A stretch of DNA of 64,000 nt from Blattamonas nauphoetae (GCA_033064195.1 JARBJD010000147.1:62001-126000), one strand, 5' to 3'. Numbered from the stretch's first letter, positions 9,645 to 19,504 are shown. The notes: generated from the sequence alone by a model not told the origin. A program made the numbers and translations.

Positions 9645-12600
9645 ATGTCACAACTCTGGAAAGTGAAGGAACAAATCAGAGAGGTTAGAGAACTATTTCC
9701 AAACACTGAATTCGCATTTACTGATGGTCGACCATACAATCCAGACAGCCCAAACAAGCAACATCATTATTCATTTCTCCTTGCAATGCTTAAACACCCA
9801 GATGTCGGATATCGAAATCCTAATCCTACAGCTTATCTCAATGTCAATTTAATACCGAAATTCCTGAACGAAGTGAGACATCGACGACAAATTGAACAAG
9901 AACAATTCATTCAGAAACAGAATGAAACAAGCAATACTGCAATGATGAATGAAGAGGATCACAACATAATCATCATAGACATGAAAGCAAATCCAAGAGT
10001 GAACGAAACTGAATTGAAGAAGCAAGTGTTCAAGATCACAAGGAAACTGAAGTCTATAGAAGAGAAACTGATGGATCATTGGATGAAGAATCTGTTGATC
10101 ATTCAGAAGAAAAATGAACAAATGGAATCAAGGAAAGTGAAGGAATTCAATGGATTCAATGAATGTATCTTGCTCGCTGAACCAAGAGACAAACTTGCCT
10201 TCAACGAATGTCTGACGAACGCTCGAAAGAAGTTCAAAAAGAATGAGGTCGAGAAGGTTGAAGACAATGGAAAACCATATCAGTTGTACTTCCACAATCA
10301 TCTGAAGAACGTTGAGGAAATCACAACCTTCATCAAAGCTGTGTATGAAAAAGAGAAGGATCGTCCATTCAAGATCAGCATTGACTTCGGAAAGATTGTT
10401 GAGAGAAAAGACAAAGATGAGACACTGTACAATGATTTCAGACCGGAGTTGGAGAACACATCAAAGAGTGTCCCAACAGGGATAAGAAGTGAAGCAGACA
10501 TCACTGAGTATTCCAAGTATGCAATCAACCTTATCAAAGAATCCCAAGAAAGAACTCTACTGGACACAAAGACAATGTTCATTGCCTTCCATTCCATTCT
10601 GGTTGCAGTGTACAGATTCCCAGTGGCAGGAAAAGCGAATGCAATTCTCACTGAACACATAAAAACATACAACGTTCGGTACATCGATTCTGAGTACAAT
10701 ATCTGCTTCTTTCAAGCACTATCATTCCTCACACTTCCTGAAGTTCAAGGAAAGAAAATATCGATCAATATGAGGAACAGTGAAGCCTACAGATTGTTCG
10801 CACAATGGATGAATCTCACTCATCTCCAATCTCGACAATTGACTCCACATCTTCAGAAGTATCCTGGATTTGATATTGCTTGTGACATTGAGAAAGCAAT
10901 GATTGAATTCAACATTACCGTCCACTTTTATGAATACGACGAAGACCAGAAGCAATATTTCCTAAGTCAGTCATATGTCAACGACAATGATGATGCAAGA
11001 GTTCTTCCACTTCTGATGATTCCACTGACGGCAACCCTCGTTCATGTATTGTACATTATCGATCCTGAGAAATTAACTGGATTTAAACTCTGTCCCTACT
11101 GTCAGTCGAGAGGATTCCAAGTGAAGAATAAAAACTACAGCAGAGATTTTGAGAAGCATCTTGCAGAGTGTAAAGCGCTTGATGGAAAACATGTGAAGAA
11201 GATCTCTCTTGATAAAACACCAAGACCCTACGTACCACATATTCTCAACAATAGAACTCATGAATTTCTGATGGCACAGAAGAGACAAAATGAATTCAAA
11301 CCAACACAGTACTACATCACGTATGATTTCGAAACAATGGAGGATCTCATTCTTGACAATCTATTCTCTGATGACAATACTCAACTGATCTCACATTTGA
11401 AACCGCTCTCTGTTGCATCAGCAATCAAAACAAAATCAGGAGTGAAGTTAATCTACTTTGATCTTCGAGATGGAAAGGACTTTGTGAAGCAATGGATCAG
11501 AGAACTCTTCAAATATGCTGAGACAGTACGAGATGACAACTTCTACGAAGACCCTGAAATTCCCTCACAAAATGAAGTCAGTGTGATTGGATTCAACAGT
11601 TCCAGATTCGACATCAATCTCATCTTTCGTGATCTCGTTGACAAGGACTGGAAAGTGGTGAGCTTCCTTGGATCAACAACAAAGTACAAACAAGTATTGA
11701 TTAGACATGAGAAGACGCAGCAAGTTCTTCGATTCATTGACATGATGTCGTACACAGGACCAATGACATTGGATAATGCAGTCAAAGCCTTTGGAGGGAA
11801 AACCACTCTTCAGAAATCATTCTTTGCTTCCGAATCATTTGATTCATCAGACTACGATTCAGTGTTGAGCAAACAAGAACCATTCTCCAAATATGAATTC
11901 TATTCGAGTCTGAACAACAGTGAAATGTCCGACACCGATTACCAACTTTACCTTGATGATTGGAGCAAACAAGGATTCAAGAACAGATGGGACTATCTGA
12001 AATTCTACAACATCAGAGACGTCGAATGCATGATTGCATCACTAGACAATCTGATCGATTTGAACTTCCAATACAAAGTGGACATGCTACACAATCTCTC
12101 ACTGTCAGCGAATGCTTCTGCAATCAAGTATGCTTGCGCCTACAATGACTTCGATATTGATGCCGACTACAACGAATGTGACGATTCTGGTCCAATCAAG
12201 ATCACCAAACAATACTGGAAATACAAAGTTGAAGGATACAGGTATCAAGATCAGAAAGCTCATCGCAATACTACCGCCAATGTTAATGAAGCTGACTACG
12301 ACTGGTTTGTTCAACAGTGCAAGAAAGTGTGCTACATCTGCAAATGTCATTTCTCACAAGCAGTACGACCAACACTGGACAGAATCGACAATTCGAAAGG
12401 ACATTCAAAAGAGAACGTTAAGATCTGCTGTGACTACCGTAACACCTACAAGTCAGACAAAGATGAACATCTCACCAGATTGAGAATTCAACTGAAGAAG
12501 TATTGCATCTGGAAATCACTACCAATGACTCTGACACATGAGCAAACATATCACAAGTTGAGAGCAGCAGTGACTGGTGGATTATCGAATGTTCAACACA

Positions 12601-14051
12601 GGCAGAATATCAAAGACGTGACACCAATCAACCACTTCAAGTATGAAGACGGAAAGGTTATTTCCAAAGATACAGAACACATCATGACTCATGTCTGTGG
12701 TGTTGATTTCAATTCCCTCTATCCGAGTGCTTTCTCATCAATCAAGAACAAGAACAATCCATACACCAAACACAGAATGTACATTCCAGGAAGATGTTTG
12801 TACACAGCAACAGGAGACAAGAAATGTCGGGAGATCATCGAAAACAAGAATCAGAAGACATTGTTCGTTGCAGAATTGAAAGGACACATCGATGAAAAGT
12901 ACATTAATGAGTTCATTAACTTCCCATCAATCTTCAGAAACATAGTGGTCAGTACGACTGAAGAAAACATTGGAGAGAAGACATACTCGTTGATGAAGAA
13001 ACATGGATTGAAGACTGATGACAAACAAAGAAAGCTGACTCAACTCTTGAGCACACACGATCAGTATATGTTCTTTTCGACATACTATCTGTGGTTCCTC
13101 ATCGACTATTGCCACTTCATTATTGATGACATTAAGACTGTGATGGTATTTTCGAGACATGCTGGATTTGAACCATTTATGACATCATTTATGAATGATA
13201 GAATTGAAGCAATGAAGGTTGGAAATAAGGGAAAGGAACAATTCTGTAAGACAAACCTCAATGGGAGTTACGGATACGATGGAATGAACACTGAAAAATA
13301 CAACTCGATCACAATCTGCAATGAGAAGAGAACATACTTGAAGCAAATGATGAAAGGATTTGTGGCAACGAGAGAGATCAACGAGGATAACTACATCGTG
13401 ATTGAAGATCGAGAGAAAGCATCATGCAAAACATGTCTGCAAGAAGCAGTATTCACACTCGACAATGCCAAGTTCTGGTATCTGAATTTCATCTACAACT
13501 TCATGTACAAATGCCTAGACATGAACAAGATTCACTTCTGTGAGGGAGACACTGACACAGCATACTGGGCAATTAGTGGAGATCCAAATGCAGGTATTCA
13601 TCAACAGTTTGAACACGTGATTGCTGACAAAGAATTCTATGATGCTCATAAATATGAATGGTTTCCCAATCCTGAAAAGGGTGTTGATGATGAGAAGAAG
13701 CTGTTGGGATTAGCAATTGAAAAGGAAGGTGAACAGATGATCTGTCTTGCACCAAAGTGTTACTCACTCGATGAGAAATGCAAGATCAAAGGAGTGTTTC
13801 TGAAGAAAACAAACATCACAAGTGACGACTATGTGAAGTGCCTGAATGGTGAGAAAACTATGACTACAACATTAAACTTCCAGACAAGAAGAGTTCATTC
13901 TGACGATGACACCAATGGATTTGAAATAGCTAAAATGCAACAGCAAAAACTCGGTCTCAGTGGCATTCATCTGAAGGCAATTGTGCTTGAAAATGAATCG
14001 TGTCCTCCATTCATTCATGGACTGAAAGCAACTGATTATAAAATGGAATAA
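9645..14051 (+). CDS. PolB: Polinton protein-primed family-B DNA polymerase
   Basis: This 1,468-residue protein would replicate the element. The exonuclease half shows YDFETMED (about residue 560) and GFNSSRFDINLIFRDL (about 650). The polymerase half shows motif A DFNSLYPSAF (about 1020), motif B KTNLNGSYGY (about 1205) and motif C GDTDTAYW (about 1303). Between them (about 885-935) lies a treble-clef/HNH-like segment: CYICKCHF, then LDRIDNSKGHSKENVKICC and YRNTYKSD. The N-terminal 500 residues are rich in charged helices and carry a C-x2-C ... H-x3-C zinc motif near 490-510 (LCPYCQSRGF). Length is at the upper end for Polinton PolB. Spacer to the integrase gene is 23 bp, which indicates tight packing. 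The ATG is the first after the T-rich leader and matches the start of relic A. Confidence 0.95.
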   Translation: MSQLWKVKEQIREVRELFPNTEFAFTDGRPYNPDSPNKQHHYSFLLAMLKHPDVGYRNPNPTAYLNVNLIPKFLNEVRHRRQIEQEQFIQKQNETSNTAMMNEEDHNIIIIDMKANPRVNETELKKQVFKITRKLKSIEEKLMDHWMKNLLIIQKKNEQMESRKVKEFNGFNECILLAEPRDKLAFNECLTNARKKFKKNEVEKVEDNGKPYQLYFHNHLKNVEEITTFIKAVYEKEKDRPFKISIDFGKIVERKDKDETLYNDFRPELENTSKSVPTGIRSEADITEYSKYAINLIKESQERTLLDTKTMFIAFHSILVAVYRFPVAGKANAILTEHIKTYNVRYIDSEYNICFFQALSFLTLPEVQGKKISINMRNSEAYRLFAQWMNLTHLQSRQLTPHLQKYPGFDIACDIEKAMIEFNITVHFYEYDEDQKQYFLSQSYVNDNDDARVLPLLMIPLTATLVHVLYIIDPEKLTGFKLCPYCQSRGFQVKNKNYSRDFEKHLAECKALDGKHVKKISLDKTPRPYVPHILNNRTHEFLMAQKRQNEFKPTQYYITYDFETMEDLILDNLFSDDNTQLISHLKPLSVASAIKTKSGVKLIYFDLRDGKDFVKQWIRELFKYAETVRDDNFYEDPEIPSQNEVSVIGFNSSRFDINLIFRDLVDKDWKVVSFLGSTTKYKQVLIRHEKTQQVLRFIDMMSYTGPMTLDNAVKAFGGKTTLQKSFFASESFDSSDYDSVLSKQEPFSKYEFYSSLNNSEMSDTDYQLYLDDWSKQGFKNRWDYLKFYNIRDVECMIASLDNLIDLNFQYKVDMLHNLSLSANASAIKYACAYNDFDIDADYNECDDSGPIKITKQYWKYKVEGYRYQDQKAHRNTTANVNEADYDWFVQQCKKVCYICKCHFSQAVRPTLDRIDNSKGHSKENVKICCDYRNTYKSDKDEHLTRLRIQLKKYCIWKSLPMTLTHEQTYHKLRAAVTGGLSNVQHRQNIKDVTPINHFKYEDGKVISKDTEHIMTHVCGVDFNSLYPSAFSSIKNKNNPYTKHRMYIPGRCLYTATGDKKCREIIENKNQKTLFVAELKGHIDEKYINEFINFPSIFRNIVVSTTEENIGEKTYSLMKKHGLKTDDKQRKLTQLLSTHDQYMFFSTYYLWFLIDYCHFIIDDIKTVMVFSRHAGFEPFMTSFMNDRIEAMKVGNKGKEQFCKTNLNGSYGYDGMNTEKYNSITICNEKRTYLKQMMKGFVATREINEDNYIVIEDREKASCKTCLQEAVFTLDNAKFWYLNFIYNFMYKCLDMNKIHFCEGDTDTAYWAISGDPNAGIHQQFEHVIADKEFYDAHKYEWFPNPEKGVDDEKKLLGLAIEKEGEQMICLAPKCYSLDEKCKIKGVFLKKTNITSDDYVKCLNGEKTMTTTLNFQTRRVHSDDDTNGFEIAKMQQQKLGLSGIHLKAIVLENESCPPFIHGLKATDYKME

Positions 14052-14074
14052 TCACAAACTTTATTTTTGTAGAA

Positions 14075-15958
14075 ATGGATCAACAAGAAATCAATGCTCT
14101 CGTAAGGAGACTACTGCGGTGCACCCAACACTCTAAAAACTCAATCTTTCACATCAGAACAGAACCAAACGAGATTCTTCCTGTCTATCATGGCGCTGAT
14201 CATAATGGACCATTTGATGGAAATGATGAAACATATTTCGAGGATTGGTTCAATGGTGGATTACCTCCTGATTTATCAAAGTCTGATGGAAGAAGTGTAG
14301 TACAACAGTTTGTCATGAAATACATTGGAACACGTCTTTCAGATAGAGCGGCTGAAGGAGCGTACTACCTATATCAACTATATCACCGTAAGGTGAGTCC
14401 AACACCAACACGAATCCCCATCACAACACCAATTCAAATCCCAACAAAAATAGAGATTCAACCACCTGAAGATCTAATTTTTCCTGGACAGAAGAGAAAC
14501 TTGAAATCGATTGGTTCAGAATATGAATTTCCGAACAAGGAGAGGAGGTTCGAAGATGATGAGCTCTTCATTCATGATTCACAACTTCCAATCCAAAGTG
14601 TTCGGTATCCCATCGAGATCAGACGCTACGAACCTACGACACAGCAAGTACTCTATAAGTTGGAACAAATGAAAGGAATGTTTGATCATCAACAGAGAAA
14701 CGATTTAGAAGAAGAACAAATCAAAGCAGAGAACTCAATAATGAACAATCAAAAGCAAATGGAACAATTCACAACTGCACACATTCTGGAACAAAACAAA
14801 ATGAACAGAGACACATTTGTGAAAGAATCAATTAATCGAACTGTCGCAGATGATGACAAGGCTTTCATTCTGACACACACAAAACAAATTCCATTTGGAA
14901 TAAGATCATTTCAGGATTGGTACGATGAATATGTTCACAGATGGGATTCTACACATCCGAGGAAAATCCTGAGAGAGAAAGGAGGTGATGTGATGATGAT
15001 TGATCAACCAACGATTCCAAAAGCCGTGACAAAAATACAATATCCTTTTCGATCAAAGATGCAATTCATGTCCAAAGACATCACTGGAGATTCAGAAAAG
15101 ACAGCAGACAGAAAGGTTCCACAGAAGTGTGACAGACCGTACTTCTCTCCCAAGTTTGGATCTTGGGAAATTGATCTCGTTTTTATCCAATCACCAACAT
15201 CGAAAACAGTTCTGCAGATTTATCTATTTGCCATCAACATCAACACCAAATACCTTGTTGTGATTCCTGTACTGGATAAATCATGGAGCAAAGTCAAGAC
15301 TGCTATCAATGACCTGATAAACCATCGTGGAGTTCATGTGAATAACATTCGAGGTGATGGTGAAGCAGCATGGACCAGTGGAGAAGCAACAACGTTCTTT
15401 AGAAAGCAAAAGGTCAGTACGTACTTCACAAGTTCACCATTCACAAATCACAACAGAATTGTCGATCGAGTGATCAGAACAATCAGAGATGGATTCCAAG
15501 ACAATGCAACACAGATGGCCAATCATTCACTGATGAATCAGATGGTGGAATACTACAACATGACTCCACATCGAGCGTACTGGAACAAGTTCACTCCGCA
15601 ACAAGCACAAAACAATCGTGAAATCGAAGCACTGTCCATCTCCAGTTGTGAAGAGCAATTAAAGAACATTCAACGGCAACAGACAACACAACTGCTTTGG
15701 CGATACAAACCAGGAAACATTCTGTTGATTCATCTTGACTTGAACAAGACTGTTGCCAAGTTTCAGAAGAAGCGAAGACAATTTCAATTTGTTGGACAAT
15801 TCATTGAGTATAAACACGGAAATGTGGTCGCAAAACTACTGAATGGACTCACATGTCTACCAAAAATTGTGTACGTTCCAATCCAACACACGAAGTTTCA
15901 TGCAGACTCAATTGACAATTTAACTCCTGAGTTCATTGGTGAATTCAATTTAGTTTAA
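14075..15958 (+). CDS. Polinton retroviral-type integrase
   Basis: A 627-residue protein that would insert the element into the host genome. The N-terminal 330 residues are charged and contain a coiled-coil-like stretch (about 185-245, QQRNDLEEEQIKAENSIMNN). The rve-type catalytic core follows, with WEIDLVFIQSPTSKTVLQIY (about 362), the second acidic site in NIRGDGEAAW (about 425) and a helix DRVIRTIRDGFQDNA (about 463). A C-terminal segment with RYKPGNILLIHLDLNK and a beta-rich end resembles the chromo/SH3-like tail of these integrases. It has the PolB-side position usual in many Polintons, and its ATG lies directly after the T-rich leader at 14060-14074. Confidence 0.9.
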   Translation: MDQQEINALVRRLLRCTQHSKNSIFHIRTEPNEILPVYHGADHNGPFDGNDETYFEDWFNGGLPPDLSKSDGRSVVQQFVMKYIGTRLSDRAAEGAYYLYQLYHRKVSPTPTRIPITTPIQIPTKIEIQPPEDLIFPGQKRNLKSIGSEYEFPNKERRFEDDELFIHDSQLPIQSVRYPIEIRRYEPTTQQVLYKLEQMKGMFDHQQRNDLEEEQIKAENSIMNNQKQMEQFTTAHILEQNKMNRDTFVKESINRTVADDDKAFILTHTKQIPFGIRSFQDWYDEYVHRWDSTHPRKILREKGGDVMMIDQPTIPKAVTKIQYPFRSKMQFMSKDITGDSEKTADRKVPQKCDRPYFSPKFGSWEIDLVFIQSPTSKTVLQIYLFAININTKYLVVIPVLDKSWSKVKTAINDLINHRGVHVNNIRGDGEAAWTSGEATTFFRKQKVSTYFTSSPFTNHNRIVDRVIRTIRDGFQDNATQMANHSLMNQMVEYYNMTPHRAYWNKFTPQQAQNNREIEALSISSCEEQLKNIQRQQTTQLLWRYKPGNILLIHLDLNKTVAKFQKKRRQFQFVGQFIEYKHGNVVAKLLNGLTCLPKIVYVPIQHTKFHADSIDNLTPEFIGEFNLV

Positions 15959-15993
15959 ATCAAAACTGTTTCGAATATTTTTATTGCATTGAA

Positions 15994-16467
15994 ATGTCAT
16001 CACTGAAGATTTTAGAACCGTTTGATCCTGAACAGAAATGTTTTGAAAACATCTATGACTTTCAGAGACATTTGGAAAAGAACAGAGAAGAACTGAATAA
16101 ATACACAACACAGAAACTGAATAGATTAATCAGAATTGATGGATACAGAATCACAAAAATAAGAGGTGAGATAGCACTGAGGAAATCAAGCAATGAGAAC
16201 ATCGGTGACTCCACTTCACTCTCGATTGATCAAAGATTGTCAGACATCGAAGAATCAATTCGAACGTTGACAGACACTCTCAGCATGAGGCTTCGAAGTC
16301 TTGACGAGACCATCAGCAACCTGATACAAGAATTAACGGACAGTTCGGTTCAAACCTTCCTTGTTGATCTCTGTCAGGGCAACTCCATCAGTATTGTATC
16401 GAAGAATGATTGCTTCACATTTTTGTTTTCGTTGATAGACATTCCAGAAGTGTCGAATATCAATTGA
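15994..16467 (+). CDS. Polinton small helical protein, coiled-coil
   Basis: A 157-codon frame with heptad-like leucines between residues about 70 and 110 (SIDQRLSDIEESIRTLTDTL, then MRLRSLDETISNLIQELTD), predicting a coiled coil. It has a T-rich leader and starts 35 bp after the integrase stop. The last 45 codons overlap, on the opposite strand, the 3' end of the ATPase gene (16333-17178). The tail is therefore the mirror of a conserved gene and may not be functional sequence in its own right. No homologous family is recognised; small coiled-coil virion or scaffolding proteins are common in such elements. Confidence 0.6.
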   Translation: MSSLKILEPFDPEQKCFENIYDFQRHLEKNREELNKYTTQKLNRLIRIDGYRITKIRGEIALRKSSNENIGDSTSLSIDQRLSDIEESIRTLTDTLSMRLRSLDETISNLIQELTDSSVQTFLVDLCQGNSISIVSKNDCFTFLFSLIDIPEVSNIN

Positions 16468-17178
16468 TGAGTTCAACTGTGGATAGACTCGACTGATTCG
16501 TTCTTTGTTGAATCCTCCAAAGATCCACATCGAATCAATGTTTGACTTCATGTCTGCTGACAAACTGAAGAGCTCATGCATCGTCAGAAAGAATGTGAAT
16601 TTTGGTTGTCGATTCTCCAATAATAAGTCCATCATTGTCATTCTATTTTTGGATGTTCTACGTTCACCTAGGATTCTTCGACAGTCATCAAGAAGTATAA
16701 TCGTTTGGAGATTCTTCGCTGAGAAGTTATCAATGTAAAGTGAGTCAAAGAGATCCTCTCGACACTCATCAGTTATTCTGTCTTGCCACTGGTTGTCAAT
16801 AATCTCTTCATAAGCTGCTTTCGATTCAGAGAGTTCCAACAGAAATGGAAGTGCATCATCGTATTTGACTTTCACATAAGGAACATTCAATATTGGTTTG
16901 AACTTGTCGAATGTAGGATCGATGTTCTTATCTGTGACGAAGACAAACAAATGGAACAGTTCATTCCGAACTTGAACATTCTGGAGCTTGGCAACCTCTC
17001 GAAGAGCATTGAATGTTTTTCCACTTCCTCTGTTTCCAACGAGGACATTGACACTATTGCGATTGAAATTTAGGTCTGGATGTATTTGTGATTGAACTTC
17101 ATGAGAAACATTCCTACTGGATGCTTCACTCAGTTTCGCATTCACATATGCTGTAAGAGATGTTGAAGATCTTTTCAT
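16333..17178 (-). CDS. Polinton genome-packaging ATPase (FtsK/HerA type)
   Basis: A 281-residue ATPase, the size usual for adenovirus/Polinton-type packaging ATPases. Walker A is NVLVGNRGSGKTFNALREVA (about residues 44-62) and Walker B is TIILLDDCRRILGE (about 160-172), followed by a sensor-like TFFLTMHELFSL. It would pump the element's DNA into capsids. It is the only core gene on the minus strand. It shares a 59-bp divergent promoter region with the gene at 17238, and its 3' end overlaps the coiled-coil gene at 15994-16467. The ATG at 17178 begins MKRSSTSLTAY. Confidence 0.9.
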   Translation of the reverse strand: MKRSSTSLTAYVNAKLSEASSRNVSHEVQSQIHPDLNFNRNSVNVLVGNRGSGKTFNALREVAKLQNVQVRNELFHLFVFVTDKNIDPTFDKFKPILNVPYVKVKYDDALPFLLELSESKAAYEEIIDNQWQDRITDECREDLFDSLYIDNFSAKNLQTIILLDDCRRILGERRTSKNRMTMMDLLLENRQPKFTFFLTMHELFSLSADMKSNIDSMWIFGGFNKERISRVYPQLNSSIDIRHFWNVYQRKQKCEAIILRYNTDGVALTEINKEGLNRTVR

Positions 17179-17237
17179 TTATGATTTCTCTCTAATTAAA
17201 ATATAGTTTTGGATTTTTTATTTTGTATGAAAACACA
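17179..17237. promoter_or_regulatory. Divergent promoter region between ATPase and the next gene
   Basis: Only 59 bp separate the two divergent start codons. The stretch is A/T-rich with TTTTTTATTTTGTATGAA facing right and an AATTAG-containing T-run facing left. Both directions therefore seem to use the same short leader style as the rest of the element. Confidence 0.45.
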
Positions 17238-18205
17238 ATGTCGAAGATACAATACATTCCCGCAAAGAGAAAGGCACCAGCGAAGAAACCGAAACTGAGA
17301 TATGATCCGGGGACAATGGATGGAATGAAAAGAATCTATGCTGATGATGACATTCGCACCAAATTCAATTCTGCACTCAGCAGTGTTCCATCAGCGTTAG
17401 AATACATTGAAAGGACTGGACAAAACTGGAGAGTGGAAATGGAGAAACATGGAAAAGTTCCAGATGTGATGGTCTACGATAAAGACAATGGAGATCTGGT
17501 TGCAGCGAATGGTTTCATGCTTGCATCATACAACAGTCGACCTGTCGTCGAGACTTACTATTCAATGAATCCAACACCAGATATGCGTAGACAAACTCCA
17601 TATTCATCATTTCGTCAAGATCATGGAAGAAGAATCAAAGCTGCACACAACAATTTCCTCAAGACTGGTGAATACGCTTTGCCTGGAAACTATCATGAAG
17701 TCAACTACCAAGAAATGCAAGCACAACGATCACAACAACCTTATGCAATAATGAAGAAAGCTGTTGGAGAATTAATGAATGATACTTTGAAGGTGTATCG
17801 TGCAAGTCGAGATCAACCAGCAGATATCAGCAAAAATGTGTTGGACAATATGGTTTTCAATTCAATTCAATCAAAGATTGCTGCACGGATGTGAGATCAA
17901 TGGCTTGAAGACTATGTTGAAGGTTTCATCAGTTCAAATCCAGATCATCAGAGAACGAAAGCAAGAAAAGCGTTTAAGGCACAGATTCATCCACAGTTTC
18001 TCGAAATCATCACAAAAACTGAAGATTTGCAAACTTTCCTTGGTCGTTATTCAGCAAACATCTCAACACTTTTGAATCAACTGACATCTGAAGCCTACCG
18101 AACAAGAGATGTGGGGCAATACCAAACAGGTCATATGTCTGAATATACTCGATTTGCACACTTACAGAAAGAAATGGGAGAAAGTGGTTTACGAAAACAT
18201 AAATA
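17238..18205 (+). pseudogene. Polinton virion-type gene region, unknown
   Basis: The region starts at the ATG of MSKIQYIPAKRKAPAKKPKL, a very basic N-terminus typical of DNA-associated core proteins. It continues with soluble helix-rich sequence containing TPYSSFRQDHGRRIKAAHNN and QRSQQPYAIMKKAVGEL. It looks broken toward its 3' half, where coding-like sequence persists. It sits between the packaging ATPase and the small hydrophobic genes, in the virion half of the element. No family is recognised; a core or minor virion protein is the most likely role. Confidence 0.55.
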
Positions 18206-18231
18206 TCAATTTTTTATTTTTATAGAAAGTG

Positions 18232-18819
18232 ATGCAGCCAATTCTAAGTTGTCAATTTACGAAACACACAAGTTCTTCTTCCGTTCCAACGTCAATCACC
18301 AACAATGTCATCATCGACAATAAAGGATCAACTTCTGGAAGATCAAAGCTGGAAGATCGTAATGATCAAGGTGTCAATGTCGAACTAGACAATGTTCCAG
18401 GAACGTATGATCCACCACCACTTGAGATATATCCATCAGCACCAATCCAAAGCCGTTCCATTCCACTTCGAGAATATACATCCAATATAGCAGCATTCAA
18501 AGACCAACTACTGTTAGTGTACAAAAATGCATTTGCTTGTGAAAAGAAACTACTGAACAATCTCATTGAACCATCGAAGAAACTGATCACAAACCAAAGT
18601 GATTTATGTGCACTGATTGCGACACTCACTGGGATCAATGATGTGGTGATCGAATTGGATGATTTATCTGACAAGTGCCTATGTCTCTATAAACTACCAA
18701 TCTTTCGAACCATTTTCAAGATCCTTGTTGGTGGAAAAGACATGAGTATTGCCTTCAATGAAGCATACAACACCATCCTCAATAATGGAATTTCACTGAC
18801 GAAAGCAATTCCTCGTTAG
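18232..18819 (+). CDS. Polinton protein of unknown function
   Basis: About 195 residues, starting at the ATG just after a T-rich leader. The N-terminal 65 residues are polar (TSGRSKLEDRNDQGVN); then follows a proline/tyrosine-rich stretch (YDPPPLEIYPSAPIQSRSIP) and a helical C-terminal half with two hydrophobic segments (DLCALIATLTGINDVVIELD and CLYKLPIFRTIFKILVGG). The PPPLEIYP stretch recalls the short proline motifs of virion proteins that recruit host partners, but this is only a resemblance. It lies 36 bp before the next small gene. Confidence 0.6.
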   Translation: MQPILSCQFTKHTSSSSVPTSITNNVIIDNKGSTSGRSKLEDRNDQGVNVELDNVPGTYDPPPLEIYPSAPIQSRSIPLREYTSNIAAFKDQLLLVYKNAFACEKKLLNNLIEPSKKLITNQSDLCALIATLTGINDVVIELDDLSDKCLCLYKLPIFRTIFKILVGGKDMSIAFNEAYNTILNNGISLTKAIPR

Positions 18820-18855
18820 AAAAATTAATGAATTGTATTTTTTATTTTTACATAA

Positions 18856-19170
18856 ATGGCACCAGGAAGTTTCAACAAACTCAAAAATATTGGCAAACAG
18901 TTCTTTCAATTCATCAAACCATTGGCTCCATCACTGCTTCAGGTTGGAGGTGGTTTACTCTCACAGACGAACAACAAATTTGGACAAACAGCAGGAGGAA
19001 TCCTCAGTGGCTTTGGCGGAATGATGGATGTGTACCAGCAGAACAAAGCAATCAATCGAGCACCTCAACAACCACAGATGATTGAATATGAACCTCCACG
19101 AAATGCTCGGTATGTTGATGATGACATGCCCCAGTCGTCAAATTCCAAAATTCAATTCAAAGGATTATAA
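18856..19170 (+). CDS. Polinton small amphipathic protein 1
   Basis: A 104-residue protein beginning MAPGSFNKLKNIGKQFFQFI, followed by a glycine-rich hydrophobic stretch (LLQVGGGLLSQTNNKFGQTA) and a polar tail. It shares the MAPG start, the K-L/N-I-G pattern and the hydrophobic core with the next gene, so the two probably arose by duplication. Small amphipathic or glycine-rich membrane-active proteins of this kind are encoded beside capsid genes in adenovirus-like and Polinton-like elements. A membrane-penetration or minor-capsid role is inferred, not shown. Confidence 0.6.
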   Translation: MAPGSFNKLKNIGKQFFQFIKPLAPSLLQVGGGLLSQTNNKFGQTAGGILSGFGGMMDVYQQNKAINRAPQQPQMIEYEPPRNARYVDDDMPQSSNSKIQFKGL

Positions 19171-19185
19171 TTTGTTTATGTTCTA

Positions 19186-19204
19186 GTTTTTTATTTTTAC
19201 ATAA
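19186..19204 (+). promoter_or_regulatory. Shared T-rich leader motif TTTTTTATTTTT-N(4-7)-AAATG
   Basis: Here the leader reads TTTTTTATTTTTACATAA directly before ATG. Near-identical leaders precede the starts at 9645, 14075, 15994, 17238, 18232, 18856, 19542, 21458 and 26850, and the minus-strand starts at 4887, 4490 and 8397 of the relics. The motif lies 4 to 20 bases from each ATG and intergenic spacers are only 20-60 bp, so the motif probably combines core promoter and leader. It does not precede the host-type genes in the window. Strength as a real promoter is inferred from recurrence only. Confidence 0.65.
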
Positions 19205-19504
19205 ATGGCACCAGGTTGGTTATCAAAATTAGCAGCAGTCGGAAAAAACATACTCAGAGTTGGAGCTCCATTTCTGAATCTCATTCCCTTCGTTGGACCA
19301 CTGATTTCGAAGGTTGCACAGACAGGTGTTGAGAGAATTCCAGATGTGAAGTCGGATCAGCAAATCCATGCAGAAAAGATGGCACAATATGAGCAAGCAA
19401 GGAACGAAGGAAATACACCAGTTGCACACAAACTCAGAGGAGAAATACTGAAGCTAGAAGAAAAGCTGAAACCTAAAGTGAGGAAACCAAAAAAGAAAAA
19501 GTAA
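19205..19504 (+). CDS. Polinton small amphipathic protein 2
   Basis: A 99-residue protein: MAPGWLSKLAAVGKNILRVG, then a hydrophobic segment APFLNLIPFVGPLISKVAQT, a charged helical part, and a strongly basic C-terminus (KPKVRKPKKKK). An N-terminal amphipathic helix, a hydrophobic hairpin and a basic tail would suit a membrane-active minor virion protein that also touches DNA. It is the paralogue of the preceding gene. It has the clearest T-rich leader of the set and is 37 bp before the capsid region. Confidence 0.6.
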   Translation: MAPGWLSKLAAVGKNILRVGAPFLNLIPFVGPLISKVAQTGVERIPDVKSDQQIHAEKMAQYEQARNEGNTPVAHKLRGEILKLEEKLKPKVRKPKKKK

